Below, piece after piece: positions 22,962 to 36,100 of a DNA stretch of 64,000 nt. This DNA is from Diadema setosum (lineage: Eukaryota > Echinodermata > Echinoidea > Diadematoida > Diadematidae). The notes beneath the pieces are model-generated. The model was not told where the DNA came from, made no database searches, and worked only from the letters and a program-made list of their open reading frames with translations. Every line of letters begins with the position of its first letter. The stretch's first letter is position 1. The stretch spans positions 124,001 to 188,000 of the forward strand of contig CM067067.1 in NCBI GenBank assembly GCA_033980235.1, given 5' to 3'. The position numbers and the translations under genes were made by a program.

Positions 22962-24894
22962 CAGTGAAACCCTGTTATTACGAGGTCTGTGGGACCGGCG
23001 ATATTACCTTGTTATAACCGGTACCTCGTTACAACCGTACGCATCAGAAACAAAGAAAAACATAAGCACGATGTCATATACACTATACCCATCAATCAAA
23101 CTTAAGAACATCCTTTGCGTTGATTTTAAACAATTATGGATCATTATTATTGAGAGAATTAAGGGAAATTATTTGTGAATTGATACACTTACAAAAAAGA
23201 CGGAAAAAAGTAGGGGTTGAAAATGCCTTAATTCTTGATTTTTCTTCTGAAAATCTCTTCGCATAATAGTGCACATTATGTTCTTGACAAGTAGGCCTAT
23301 ATTATATTCGTGATTCTTTCTACACCTATTTCTTCTTTTTGTATTGAACCATTCTGAAAGTATATTTTTTCGTTTGTGAAAAACAGCGTAGAATGATTAA
23401 TGAACAAAAACAGATTGTATAAAATGCGTTTAATTTTTTCTAAACACCAGCGCAAATAGAGTAACATACATGCGTTGTTTACCATAACTTTCGAGGTATA
23501 TATTTTACACTGTCGGTTTCCAGGGGGAATGCGATGATTTCATGAATCATTTCGGCTGTAATCTTATTCAATGTATGATCGTTGCGCCCGAAGGGATTAA
23601 AAATGCATTCTTTATTTTCTTCCGAAAATCTCTTCCCGTTTTCTACATCCTTTCTGGAAAAATATGCGACAAGAAATTTGGAAGGTTGTGATCCTTTTTA
23701 CGCAAATCTGTACCTCGTAGCGCATTCTGAAAGAAAGAAAAATTTCCGTTGCGAAATGCAGTATTGAATGATAATGAACAAACCCAAATCTATTCAAGAC
23801 GTTGAATGCGTTTGTTTCTTTTTCTGAACGCCATCTCAATTAGATTAATACGCGTTATTCAACTATTTTTAAGCTATTGTCACCCGGCGGGATCGCGTTG
23901 ATTTCATTAATCTTTTTGGCTTAAATTATACACATTCATACTCACACTATCATTTGTTAAATGATAATGAACAAACCTAGATCTATTCAAAACGTTCAAT
24001 GCGTTTGTTTCTTTTTCTGAACACCGACTCAAGTAGATTAACATGCGTTATTCAACCATTTTTACGATACTGTCATCTGGCGGGATCGCGTTGTTTTCAT
24101 TAATTATTTCGGCTTTATACACATTCATATTTACATTATCATTTGTTAAATGATAATGAACAAACCCAGATTTATTCAAACCGTTGAATGCGTTAGTTTC
24201 TTTTTCTGAACACTGACTCAAGTAGATTAAAATGCGTTACTCAACTATTTTTACGCTATGACCTATTGTCACCCGGCGGGATCGCGATGATTTTATTAAT
24301 CATTTCGGCTTTAATCATACACATTCATATTTACTAATCAGCAAAACTCGCATAATTCAGAACGAAAAATGGAAAGGACATAATGATGAGTTACACACGC
24401 ATTCTGAATGCGTTTTTTTTCCCCTCTCTCTCTTGTTGCGGTGTGGTCTGATCGACCTTCTATCACGCATGCGTATCTCGCGAAAAAGGAAAATAAAACT
24501 ATAATATTCGATAACTTAGTCGGAACGTCGGAAGGTATTCCTGTGTCCTAACACATGGGTTAGAAGAAAACATGGAAGGAACGGTTCTCTGCAAAACGGG
24601 GAAAAAGACATGGATAGCGTGAATTCGGATTTCAATGTTTCGTTTGTCGCGTGTTTGAAAGCGGCAAGTCAAGAAATGGAACCTCGTTATATCAGATCAA
24701 ATTGCTTATGTTTTTCTTTATCACTATGCACCGAAATTGTCCTCGTTATAATCGGAATCTCATTATAACCGAACTCGTTATAAGTGATTTGTTCTGCCAT
24801 AGGTTTACACGCAAAGAAAAACGGGACCGACGCGATCACCTCGTTATAAGCGGTTCCTCGTTATAACCGAACTCGTTTTAACAGGGTTTCACTG
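22962..24894. mobile_element. Pogo-like (Tc1/mariner) element with TA duplication, 1.9 kb
   Basis: Termini CAGTGAAACCCTGTTATTAC and, at the right, TAACAGGGTTTCACTG, flanked by TA on both sides. The subterminal region repeats CTCGTTATAACC-type blocks. No transposase frame was recognised. An internal tandem array is annotated separately. Confidence 0.8.
23395..24330. repeat. About 190-bp tandem array inside the pogo-like element
   Basis: Three clear units start with AATGATAATGAACAAACC near 23767, 23961 and 24154, and a weaker one near 23393. Each contains GAATGCGTTTGTTTCTTTTT-like sequence, AGTAGATTAA and CGGCGGGATCGCGTTG, ending with CATTTCGGCTT-like sequence. Confidence 0.85.
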
Positions 24895-24990
24895 TACTTA
24901 TTCATCCTTTGTTACATGCTACCGTGTGTGTTTAGAACATGAATTATTCAATCAACAACAACAACAAAAAATCTCTGTTTATTTCTGCAG

Positions 24991-25053
24991 GAAGATCACT
25001 GGAAGATTGAACCATACATTCCACCACCTGAGCCAAGTGAAAGTGATCTTCAG
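24991..25053 (+). CDS. WD-repeat protein exon 6
   Basis: A 21-codon exon between acceptor TTTCTGCAG and donor GTATCT, phase 0 both sides. It reads EDHWKIEPYIPPPEPSESDL plus Q. Joined to the previous exon it gives FGQEDHWKIEPYIPPP, which reads as continuous family sequence. Confidence 0.85.
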
Positions 25054-25430
25054 GTATCTATCTGGCAGATGTTGCAATCTCCAGAATTTTGCCCTTTTCA
25101 AATTTTTATACTTTGTGACAAATCAAACTAGTTATGGTAAATCAGTGATATTTCATTCAAGTAATATGACTATACCATTTCATAATGACATCAGTTATAT
25201 CAGATCCAAAGACATAAACAAAAGCAATAGTTTGAAAATACATGCACCTACATGTATATCTGATGTATTGCAGTGTCGAGTTGGTTTGCTGAGAAGGTAC
25301 TCTTTTTTTTTATTCTTTAGATTTCTGTGTTTGTTCATTTGTTTGTTTGTTTAAAGAGTACCATGGTGGATAAGTTCCTGTAGTAATTTGTGTGACTTAC
25401 AGTGGAAAGCAAAACAATCGCTTCGTGCTA

Positions 25431-25637
25431 CTGTAAAACACGATATATTCGCGGCATTAAATTTTCGCGAATTGGAGCCGACGGCCTTTTTTGCGGCATG
25501 AGATTTTTGTGAAATGTCACTGGAATTCAATGCATATAGTGTAGACAAGAACTTTCGCGTGCATTTTAGTTTCGCGAATCTTGGCGCTCGCGAAATTTGC
25601 GAAATTAAAATGCACGCAAACATTCCTCGTTTTACAG
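25431..25637. mobile_element. Miniature element, TA-flanked, CTGTAAAAC ends
   Basis: CTGTAAAACACGA at the left and TCGTTTTACAG at the right, each flanked by TA. The interior repeats inverted TTCGCG blocks. 207 bp, no coding. Confidence 0.75.
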
Positions 25638-26259
25638 TAAATACTGCAGTGGTGTTACGCATTAGAAAGAAGTTATTCAGCGTATTGAACACAGTCATCA
25701 TGACCATCGTTGGGCCTTACCTGTTTTCATTAAGATCTTGGCGGGCGCAGCAATCAAGTTTCAGACCACTTTGGACAAAATAGGATGGACATACACAACG
25801 CAGGGGGATGGAACAGGCAAACCTGACAATCCATGATGGCTGTATATGTCAAGGCAGATTTTCAAACTGTCCCAAAATTTGCCATGTCAGTCATGGTGCA
25901 GATGGGAATGCTGGAATGCCATAGTAAAATTGGTGAATGAACAGTACATTACAGCACACAATAGGCTGTATTAAACAAAACTGGGGATGGTCGGTTAGTA
26001 GACGGAAAATATATGTCTTCCCTGGCATCTCACAGTCCTTTGAAGTTTTATCATGTTCTGCCATGTTCAGTGGGCATTTTGTCCTGTTTTGTCATGATTT
26101 ATGGTAGCTGCTTCATCGCATTCAATTATGCCACCAGAGAAGCTAAGATGTACAAAAGTTCTCCGTATGTCCTGGATGTATGCAACCAGCAAACAGACAA
26201 ATTCAAAATCTTATTCATCTTAAGCATTCATGATGTTGTCTCTTTGAAGTCTCAGGATA

Positions 26260-26437
26260 CAGTCAAACCTGTCTATAATGACCACCGTCTTATAGTGGCC
26301 ACCTGCCATATGCTACCACTGAACACAATTTCCCCCAAGAGAAAAGCCATGTTAATGACCCTGTCTACAGCAGCCACCTGTCTACAACAGCTGCTTTTTT
26401 GTCTCCCTTGGGTGGCTGCTACAGACAGGTCTGACTG
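26260..26437. mobile_element. Miniature element, TA-flanked, CAGTCAAACCTGTCT ends
   Basis: Left CAGTCAAACCTGTCTATAAT and right (inverted) CAGTCAGACCTGTCTGTAGC, with TA on both flanks. 178 bp, consistent with a Tc1/mariner-type non-autonomous element. Confidence 0.75.
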
Positions 26438-26901
26438 TACTGTCATTGCTCTTCCTTGGGAGGCCTTTTTTATACCTTGGGCACAAACATGCTCCACAGC
26501 TGCCCAGCATATACTTTTTGTTCAGGATAGTATACTTTGACAGAATGTGAGGAATGTGCCAGACCAGTTTGTGACTAGCCAGTAGGGAACATAGTGGCAT
26601 CCATGGTAAACCATCGACCGAAACATGGTGCACCTTTAATCCTTCCAGGACTCAGCAGGCCCTTTCCCCCACAGCCTGTTTTGAATACCATGATAGTCCA
26701 TGAGGAATCTTAGCAAGACATGACAAAACTTGAATGTGGAGCAGAAAAATAGCCAAAATCTTATGGCTTACTACATTCAGGAGAACAGGGCTATTGTTGC
26801 CACTGGGAATATCATGTACACCTGGCAAAAGATTTCATAATCATCCAGAGAAATGTGTGTTCCACCTCAAGATATATTTTCTATTGCTTTCTGTTTTAAA
26901 G

Positions 26902-27043
26902 GACGCAACAGAATCTTATCATGTAGCAGATGGAATGGATATTGACAGCTCAGACAAAAAGGATGAAGAAGACATGGAAACAGACAATCTGGTTGACTTT
27001 GACCCGCTGCGGAAAGTCAACACTTGGGAAAGCACAAGACTAG
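26902..27043 (+). CDS. WD-repeat protein exon 7
   Basis: Exon between acceptor TTTTAAAG and donor GTATGC, phase 0 in and phase 1 out. It encodes an acidic linker (DATESYHVADGMDIDSSDKK, then DMETDNLVDFDPLRKVNTWE) with no WD blade. It belongs to the region after the propeller. Confidence 0.82.
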
Positions 27044-27473
27044 GTATGCAGGAGACAATTGTAACTTAGTGCCATGAAAATCACATTCACATTATCACAA
27101 ATCACATTACTGTAGCCTCTGTTGATAAATGCATTAATATCAGTCAAACAAGAGTGCTTGAAAAGGATTGCTTCCATTGATCTTGAAGACAATAGCGTGA
27201 AAAACAGTTTACAGAAAAAGATCAAGTACACATGTAGTGTGTGTAAAGGGAAAGATTTCATGATTTAAATCAATTCATGTAACTCTGACTAGGGATGCAC
27301 ACAAGAAAGGGACTTTAAATGTCATTGTACCTGCTATGAAGTACTATCAGATAATCCTGAAGAGTGGCATACTCGTTAAGTACATTCTTTACATGATACA
27401 CTGTAATTCAAAAGTATCCTTGTGTTTATCAAAGAGTTGTTATTTCATTTAAGTATTCTTGATTTTGTCATTT

Positions 27474-27660
27474 TTAGCTCACCTGAGCCAAGGCTCGAGA
27501 GCTCTTCAGATATTTATCGTCTGGCGTCCGGCATGTGTAAACTTTTTACATTTTCATATTCTTCTGGAAAACGCATGGTCAGATTTCCACCAAACTTGGT
27601 AGGGATTACCGCCAGGGTGATGGAATATATATTTATCAGTTCAGATGGACACTATTTTAC
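27474..27660 (+). repeat. Hairpin-headed dispersed repeat (AGCTCACCTGAGC type)
   Basis: AGCTCACCTGAGCC followed by GGCTCGAGAGCT forms an imperfect terminal hairpin. Then come CGTCTGGCGTCCGGC and, at 27589-27599, ACCAAACTTGG. It is the same family, in opposite orientation, as the right end of the block at 53061-54420. Confidence 0.65.
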
Positions 27661-28021
27661 AGCATTATTGTTTTCATTGCAAAATTGCTAATTTTGCTTC
27701 TTGAAAATGAGTAATGTGTGCTGATTTCTTTGTCCATTGCTGCACTCCACAATCGTGAATGTAACCACTCAAAAAATTATTTAGGAAGTCTAAATCTGTG
27801 AAAAATCTGACTTGCTTAATATATAGCTTATACTTTACAAGATACGTTTTCAGGCCCTCAGGGAAATTGGCATGTGCCATTTTTGTGGGTTTTGTGGTGC
27901 ATAATCACATGTTATAAGTTCTACAGTTACTTTGACAAATGATTATCAGTGTACTGTTCCCAAGTAATTCTAAATGCAAAAGCATTGTGTGGATATGAAC
28001 ATTCCATTTTTGCCATGATAG

Positions 28022-28140
28022 GTAAAGAGTATCAGGCAGTGAGGATGAGTAAACGAGAGAGGCGACAGCCAGGAACCATTCCAGACCTCCCTTACCTGAC
28101 CTGGGAGAAAACTGGCCAGCCACCAGCAGGACCTTATGCT
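28022..28140 (+). CDS. WD-repeat protein exon 8
   Basis: Exon between acceptor CATGATAG and donor GTAAGT, phase 1 in and phase 0 out. It encodes GKEYQAVRMSKRERRQPGTI, then DLPYLTWEKTGQPPAGPYA. It has a basic patch and a proline-rich end. The phases join its neighbours cleanly. Confidence 0.85.
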
Positions 28141-30163
28141 GTAAGTCACTTCTAATCTTTTTCACTTTTATGAAAGGACAGCATCAAAATTCTACTTTCC
28201 TTTTATGTGGGTGTCAAACACAACATTTTAGGTTGAATGTCTGTACACACATCTATTACATTTTTATTACAAAGGGGAAAATATGTGGATGGGGGTATTT
28301 AGCAATATTATGCAAGAAATGCACATTACACCAAGCATTAAAAAGTATTTTCCAGGCCAGCACCAACTCCAAGCTAATGCAACCACACACAATCAAGTGC
28401 AATGCATTTAGGATGCATTGACCATAGAGCTGTCCAGATGAGCAGTTGTTAGTACCAGTCATTAGTACTAGTATACTTACACCTAGTGAAAAATTTGGGT
28501 CTTTACAGCAGATGAAAAGGTCGGTCATGTGATAGCTCTCAGCTAATCTTTTGATCCGGATCCATAGTCACCATTTCACAAACCTTTATCTAAACCTTGT
28601 GGTATTGATTTGACCTCAGATAACCTCTTCCTAAGACATTCCATATAAAAAAAAATCTTTAGTGCTGTAGAGTTGGCAGTGAAGGTGTCTGACGTATAGT
28701 TGAATCAAAAGGGTGTGGTCTAGTCAATGAAAAAGACTTTTCAGCAAGGTCTATGATCTTACAAAACCAGCTGATGCCTGCAAAAATTTGGATGGGAATA
28801 TTTTGGTCACTGAAAAGTGAAAAATCAGGTTGATGTAGATTGCTGACGAGAGTTTCCCATTTGAAATGGATGTGAATTAAAAAAAAAAAAAGACTTGCCC
28901 TAACCCTAACCCTAGTCAATGGAAAACAAAAAAAACAAAAAACAGAGGGATGTTCCAGTTGGGGCTGCATCATCTTGATGGATTGAATAGTAACCTCTTT
29001 CAAAGCTCTCAGTGGCTTGAAGTGTAGGATTTCTCCTGACAGTTTCCATAGATGTAACTGTCTTCTCGTTTGATCTATTGTTGAAGTATGCAAAATTAAA
29101 GGAAATTTGTTTATTGTTTTACATTCCCTTCTTCCTGATCAGTCAGCAGAAAAACTAAGGCCTCCTATGTGGACCCAGGTAAATCACTGTGTGAGAGTTT
29201 GATATCAGAATGTGTAATTACTAGATATCTGAAAGATATCATGTGATATGTTGTAGGGTGGTTTTTTTTTTTCTGTCTTCTGCTCATAGTTATCCCTTGG
29301 GTGACTTTTAACTTACTTTTATTTCTTGTTGTAACAATTCTTTTACAGTCACTGTAATTTCCATTTTTATTTGGTATGTCTTTTGGGATACTAATGTGAA
29401 TTTTTTTTAATTTTATTTTTGATGGAATCATTGCATGTATGTAGTGTGCATGGTTATGTTCTTTTTGCGACTGAGTACTAAAAAGGAAAAATGGTTATTT
29501 GACCTCTAAATATAGTCACATGTTTAAATAAATGTTTTTGTCTTCTGTTGTTGACGTAATATTTTGAAAATCATTTCCCTCGTTACTAAACTTTAATTCT
29601 GGTTGTTGTTTACTCATGCTACCCTCTAACCCAATCATCATGTATAAACCTCTTTGTATATTCAGGAGGGAGTTTAATATGATTTTCTATTTTCATGAAC
29701 ATGTGGAGAATATTTGTGCAGTTTCTGGTTTCTGTACATGTCTGGTGTCAAACATTTGTGGTCTTTAATTGTCTTGGTATTTCATGGGACTGAAAAACAG
29801 CTACGAGACTAATTTGATTTACTTGTATTCAAGTGCATCAATGTCATACATCGTATATTTCATTCATAATTGATCCTCTTTCATCAACATTAGGAGAGAA
29901 CAACATACAGAATTTATCGGCAAAACATCTTATTTCAGTGCAAGGAATGGCCCCTCAATTTCCATTTCCATGAAGTTCTTTTAAGAACCAATATGTATTA
30001 TTATGTTCCATTATATGTAATCATGTCAAAGTGTATTACTTGTGTTTGATTGGAAATGAAAATAAAAAAAACATGCATGTGAACATGCATGTGTGAAATG
30101 AAAAATGAAAAAAAAAAGGCTTGAAAATGATTAATGAATTAGTCTGTCATAGTATATATATAT
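28141..30163. other. Intron, no gene seen
   Basis: Mostly AT-rich unique sequence. Three CCCTAA units at 28897-28914 look like a telomere-type repeat but are too short to mean anything. No terminal repeats were found. Confidence 0.4.
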
Positions 30164-30339
30164 AGTGCATGAGGCTGAATGCACTATAACAGTATAAGAA
30201 CCGACAAATTCTGAATTTGCCCCGAAGGTCAGTTATATTCGATGAGGCCGCAGGCCGAATCGAATATAACTGCCTGAGGGCAAATTCAGAATTTGGAGGT
30301 GGTTGGCACTTGTTATAGTGCCATAAGAAGTCATGCACT
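30164..30339. repeat. 176-bp hairpin (foldback)
   Basis: AGTGCATGA at the left pairs with TCATGCACT at the right. Inner arms pair ACAAATTCTGAATTTGCCC with GGGCAAATTCAGAATTTG, and CAGTTATATTCGAT with ATCGAATATAACTG, around GAGGCCGCAGGCCGA. The layout matches the hairpin at 2347-2484. Confidence 0.85.
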
Positions 30340-30867
30340 GTGTGTTATATAAAATAGTATACATACCCACGGCAGATAAATGGAAAAAATACAAAAGCCT
30401 TGCTTTCAATATCCGTCAGACTGATTCCTTTTCAGAACAGTAGGAGTCCAAAATTCGTAGGGTGTATTTGATGACTTCCTTTGTTTTCTTTGCATCCTTA
30501 TCGTCTAAGATGCTGTTTATATAGATCAGTCTCTGTAAGAGTAGCTTCCATGTTTAAGTCTACCGCTGAAAGTCTAACATTAGTCCCACACAGCTAGTTG
30601 CTGGCATGGCCAGCGAGAATCGAGAATAACGATAATATCGAGCAAAGCATATCACGGTTGTGGCACAATCGCATAGATTAAATGCGGGATTCAGGTACTC
30701 GATGATTACAGTGAGGGAGCAAAAACCGATAGTCATATCGATAGTGGGTTATCGGTTGCAATCGTTATATTTTGCATGCAATATAACTTTTGTCATGCAC
30801 TGCCGGCCTGTATCATAAGTATGTATACTATTTTATATTCCATTATATTCCTCATATGTTGCATTTT

Positions 30868-30960
30868 TATGCCTCCGCCACATTTTGTCGCCAGAGGCAT
30901 TATGTTTTCGGGTTGTCCGTCCTTCCGTCCTTCCGTCCATCCGTCCGTCCGTAATAATGT
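30868..30960 (+). repeat. Hairpin plus CGTCC satellite fragment (GCCTCCGCC type)
   Basis: GCCTCCGCCACATTTTGTCG followed by CCAGAGGC forms a small hairpin. Then come ATTATGTTTTCGGGTTGTCC and a run of CGTCC/TTCCGTCC units. This is the head of a dispersed family whose reversed copy is at 50040-50605. Confidence 0.7.
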
Positions 30961-31217
30961 AGCCAGGAAGTGTATTTTAAACTTTGGAAAGTAAACCACC
31001 AAGCATAAAAAAACCCAGTGAATTATCAAAATCTTTGATCTTAACTTGTCTTCTAAAAATGAACAACATATTTACAAATATGCCGTGATAGCCTAATTAA
31101 ATAGAGGATCTAGTAGGCATAGGCCTAACTCTGTTTCGAAATCTGTGCATTTTTTATACCGTTGTATTTCACTTGTCTCTGATTGTATATTCATCATGCG
31201 TCATTGATGAATGAATT

Positions 31218-31310
31218 TCACACATTGCCATGCAGCTTCCATTTCCATTTTTGTCTGTTATTTGTGCACCCAACAACTGCACAATATGTTTTCCTTATCC
31301 TTCCTTTGAA
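31218..31310 (-). pseudogene. Possible THAP-domain N-terminal remnant
   Basis: The minus strand reads KTYCAVVGCTNNRQKWKW and stops soon after. THAP zinc fingers begin with a Cys-X(2-4)-Cys motif followed by Asn-Arg, as in CxxxxCxNR; here it is C-AVVG-C-T-NNR. No downstream THAP part (FP, LCSxHF) is seen nearby. Short enough to be chance, but the motif is specific. Confidence 0.4.
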
Positions 31311-33140
31311 GTTTTCATTGTAGATCAATATGTCTGAATCACTGAATTTGTCCAAAAGAAAGGCATTAAAAGCCACTGAAAGACTTTCGCACAGTGAGTA
31401 AACAATCACAGTATTAGCGCCGCGGCAGCCGGCTAACTATGCGCGATGGGTGCACTAGGCTGCTAAGCTGACTGTAACTCCAGCAACTCGCTAGGTAGCT
31501 AGCTCACTGGATCCAAAGCCCCCCAGCTATGGCGACCAATATAGCGCCGCTAACGGCGGTAGGTGTACAGGTCATCGAAATCAAATTGGTCTATACCCAT
31601 CTAGTGAATATGAATCACAACGCAGTGTGCCAACTATACTTTAAGTAAAAGTCTATCATTATAAAGCAATACTGGTAGTAGCTAGCTTCCATAGGCCCAT
31701 ATGAAATGAAATGAAAGATCAGAAACAACACTAGACTTTCTGTGGATGAGGCAAAGATACGACTGATCAGATGCTACATTTTGTAGATGGCCAATTTAGC
31801 TTGTCTCCTACTAGTCCATTAAGAAAATCAGTAAATTCAATACAACCACCAAAAAATTGCTTCTTTTTTAATCCAAATCATATCAGATTTTTATGTAATC
31901 ATGCACTTATCCCATGCCAAAGTGTAATGACAATACTAAGATAACAATTTTACATTTCCTTCTGTATCTGTTGTTACATTGGCTACACGGCCAATTGGTC
32001 TTGAGTTACATCAGTTACGTCATGTGACAATCGCACTCATGAGTTGGGTTTTTTTTTTTCTTAACCTGATTGTAGGTGAGGCTAAGCTGGCTGAAAATTT
32101 AGGTCCAGTATCAGAAAACCAGCCTAAAATTACAATTGTGTGTATTTTTAAAGGACTTTCTTTTTCTGTAGACCTTATTTTCAAGTCCAAAGCTATGGAA
32201 TAAGTGTCAAAATGTGCTGTAATTTTCAGTTCCTTTAAGTGTATTGATATACAGAAGACAATCTATGTATTGACAATCATAATACAATGTATATGAAAAT
32301 CATGAAAAGATTTTGTTAAAAGTCACAGTGTAGGCATAGTGTGTGTACATACTTGTATATGGCACTTTGTGCTGACACCATTAGCTGTTGTTACTTTGAT
32401 CATTGCACAAAAAGTTAATGTTTGAAATCATTTCAATTGCCTGTTTGCCAGAATACCTTTTAACACATCATTTCACAGAGTTTTGCACCCTCCTCTTCAT
32501 CAGATGATAGCTGAAATCTTTGAAGTTTGTGGCGTGTGATTCCTCTAGATGCAAATGCTGCATTTATGTCATATCTACAGTGTACAATAAGGGATAGAGT
32601 TGAGAACAGGAAAGCGTGAATTATGTACATAAACCCATGATGTCATGTACCTAGGTAAATCCACATTTTTTCATTGTATTCGTGTACATGACTCATTGTA
32701 ATTGTTCAGGCATATTTCTGAAAACTAATCTTCTTGCATGTGTCTTGAGATTAAGTGCCATATCAAAAATTCTTGATATGACAAACAGTCATACTTCTAT
32801 GTTCTACATGACTTTAAGAGACAAAATATTGTCTACATGAACCAGATCTATGCTTTATGGTTTTTTTGTTTTTTTGTTGTTGTTTTTTGTGTGTGTGTGT
32901 GTTTGTTTGGTTTTTTTTTGGGGGGGTTGTCTTTTCTTTGGGGGGGGGGGGGGGGGGTTGTGAATTTCTGTTATAACAAATTATAATTTTGTGGTGTGAT
33001 TTTCTTATGTACACAATTTAGTCATTAATCGCGAGAGGGTCAGACAACTTTAGTATAGCAAGTACAATGTATGCATGTATTGCTCATGGTGCATCAAGTT
33101 CTTCTGGCCAGTACGCCAGGTGTTTATAAACTTGCATCAC
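31311..33140. other. Intron, no gene seen
   Basis: AT-rich sequence with poly-T/poly-G tracts at 32860-32960. No reading frame or terminal repeat could be supported. Confidence 0.35.
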
Positions 33141-33149
33141 AAAACCACC

Positions 33150-36100
33150 TCACACCCACCACCAAGTTGCCAGACATGGGTTTTTTTATTCAGGCAGATT
33201 CTGAAAGAGTAGACTCTCAGATTTAATATCTAAATACAATGTAATGGAAAGAAAGCACAGCTATGCACTCTGGAAAAAAAAAAAAAAAATGGTGTTTCCT
33301 GAAAAAAGAGGCTTTGGAGATTTGGGTCTGTTTAAGTGCTTATAATCTCACCAACCTGTTCTCCGTTCAATGAATGGGACAAAAAACAGGATATGAAACT
33401 GTAAAGCAACCACAATAAAGGGGTAATCGGATTAAACTGAAATTTTGCACACTCTGTTAGCATAGTGTTTTATTCATGACTACTACTAACTTCTAAGGCA
33501 GTACCATCATCCTTTTAAAAGTTATTAGAGTTGAAAGTGAAGAGTATGTAGAGGGTTTTAGATAAAGACATGTACCTAGTCACACTATTCTACAAATATG
33601 GTGTTCTAGAAAAACTGTAAAAACTAGACTTGGAATTTGTCATCAAGTTGACAAATTAGGTGATCCGATGTATTCGAAAATCAATGATTTGAGTCCTGAT
33701 CCCATTAGGCATGACCATACAGGTTTCATCTGTGTTTAGGGACATTGCCCGTGTGATGTTTGGATTCTCATTAAGAAAATGGAGTCAGGTCTGCCATCTT
33801 TGGTACCAAATTCCGTATACACTAACGAAGATGCAGAATGAAGTATATTTGACCTTTGACCCCACATTGCACAGCCAAGGTGGCATCTGAGCAAAAAGTG
33901 GTTATTTTGTGAAATGATTCTTGTAACATGGTCTTTCCGTGTGCAAAATATGGGAAAGATAGGACATGTATTCACCAAGATACAGGACGAAACATTTATG
34001 ACCTTTGACCCTAATTTACATACCCAAGATGGTGTCCGATCAAGTAGTTGTTATCTTTTGAAATAATGTACGTGACATGAACTAAACATGTGCAAAATAT
34101 GGGGGTGATAGGGTATGTTCTTTTTTAGTTATTGCAAAGAAAGTTGCAGAAAGAAATATCTCAATACATCGAAGATAAGCTTTAATTTCAACCACGTTTT
34201 TTGACGTGATCCCGACACCAAATGAAAAACAAAGGGCACACTAGCGATAGCGCACAGTCTCAGCTACAACATATTAAAATCTGGGAGAAATTCACCGAAG
34301 GATAAGTGAGCTAGTGCTCGATAAAGACAATCATGTCAATTTTCACATCTAGAAAAATTTCCCTCCCATAGAGATAACAAAGATAGAGAAAAAAGTAGAT
34401 ATGACATTTGACCCCACTTTGCACAGACAAGATGGCATCTGAGCGAAAAGTGATTATTTTGTGAAATGATCCTTGTAACATGGTTTTTGCGTGTGCAAAA
34501 TATGGGAAAGATAGGACATGTATTCACCAAGATACAGGATAAAACATTTATGACCTTTGACCCTAATTTACATACCCAAGATTGTGTCCGATCAAGTAGT
34601 TGTTATTTTATGAAATAATGTACGTGACATGAACTAAACATGTGCAAAATATGGTGGTGATAGGCTATGTTTTTCTTGAGTTATTGCAAAGAAAGTTGCA
34701 AAAAGAAAGGAATATGAAAATACATCGAAGATAAGCCTTAATTTCAACCAAGTTTTTGGACGTGATCCTGACACCGTATGAAAAAATTAAGGGCACATTT
34801 CCGATAGCCCAAAGTCTCAGCTACAAAATATCAAAATCTGGGAGAAATTCACCGAAGCATAAGTGAGCTAATGCCCAAAAAAAAACAGTCATGTCAATTT
34901 TCATTTCCAGAAAAACTGCACTCCCATAGAGATAACACGTAAACTGGTCAAATTTGACAGGATTGCATTCAATCCATTTTTACGAGGTGATGCCGTCCTC
35001 CAATCAAACTGTTGTTATTATGTTAATGCAAGAGCATTTAATAAGCTACAACATACTGAAATATGGGTGAAAATTGACAAAGGATAAGTGAGATACGCTC
35101 GAGTGAACTTGAAATTTGATGACGTCATTTTGAAAATTTACTTTTTTTACTTTATTAAGAAATTTGAGATCTTTTTATCATTTTTTCAGCATCGCCAACC
35201 CATGAAATGACATGTACAACTCATCAGCTTTCAGAATATGTAAAGAAAATGGGGGGTCACCGTCCATCCTGACGAGTAAAATCTGATTTAAAATTGGCGG
35301 TTTTTTGGCATAGTTGCACACACTGTATATCGCCATTGACGCGCGCGCGCGGAATTTCAACTTTGACGGGCCCGTATGATGTCATATTGAGTTGGATTGA
35401 CTTGAAACTTGGTAGAAATATTCCTTGACATTTCAGACATCCGATCCGTGTGAAAAAACTGGAAATTTCCATTGCATATGAGCTGTGCGTGCGTATATGC
35501 ATGCGCGCGTACGCGTCCGTCCGATTTTTTCAATTTTTTAAAAAATGCTCCAAATGGTCTGAAACGTGTGCAAAAAAAATTTCAGCTCGATTTGAGCATA
35601 CAAATATTTCAACGTGCGCGTACGCGCACGTTTTAAGAGAAAATATGAATTTTGATAATATGAGTAGAATGTGCATAACTCGAAATATATATGACGTAAA
35701 TTTCATTGAAAAATTCCACTCCATTAATGAGATATATGATTGAAAATGTGTTTTCATATAATGACGTCATAGTGACGTCTCGGTCGACTGGTCACTACGA
35801 TTTTACTTGACCCGTCGTCTTTGGGACATGATACACATATGGTATAATTTTGACATTGATAGAAAGAGGACTTTCTGAGCTAATCGATACACAAATTTTG
35901 TCCAGAAATAAAGAAGAAGAAGAAGGAAAACAAAGAATCAGTACAAATACAGAAGGTGATCCGAGAGGATACTCGGATCACCTAAAAAATCCCATTTATT
36001 TTACAATTCCAAACATTAGATTTATGTAGAGTAGATTTGCTTTTTCAGAACATATGAAAAATTGAAGATTGACTAGATTGACCCATTTCACTCACATAGT

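Noticed and set aside
28897..28914. CCCTAA repeated three times (telomere-type)
   Set aside because: Only three units inside an intron; such short runs occur by chance. The same applies to about 60850-60865.
28659..29093. 144-codon open frame on the minus strand
   Set aside because: No domain, A/T-run driven composition and in an intron of a gene on the other strand.
35954..35983. Helitron 3' end (hairpin followed by CTAA)
   Set aside because: The element also has an inverted copy of the hairpin arm at its left end (33658), which Helitrons do not have; kept only as an alternative.
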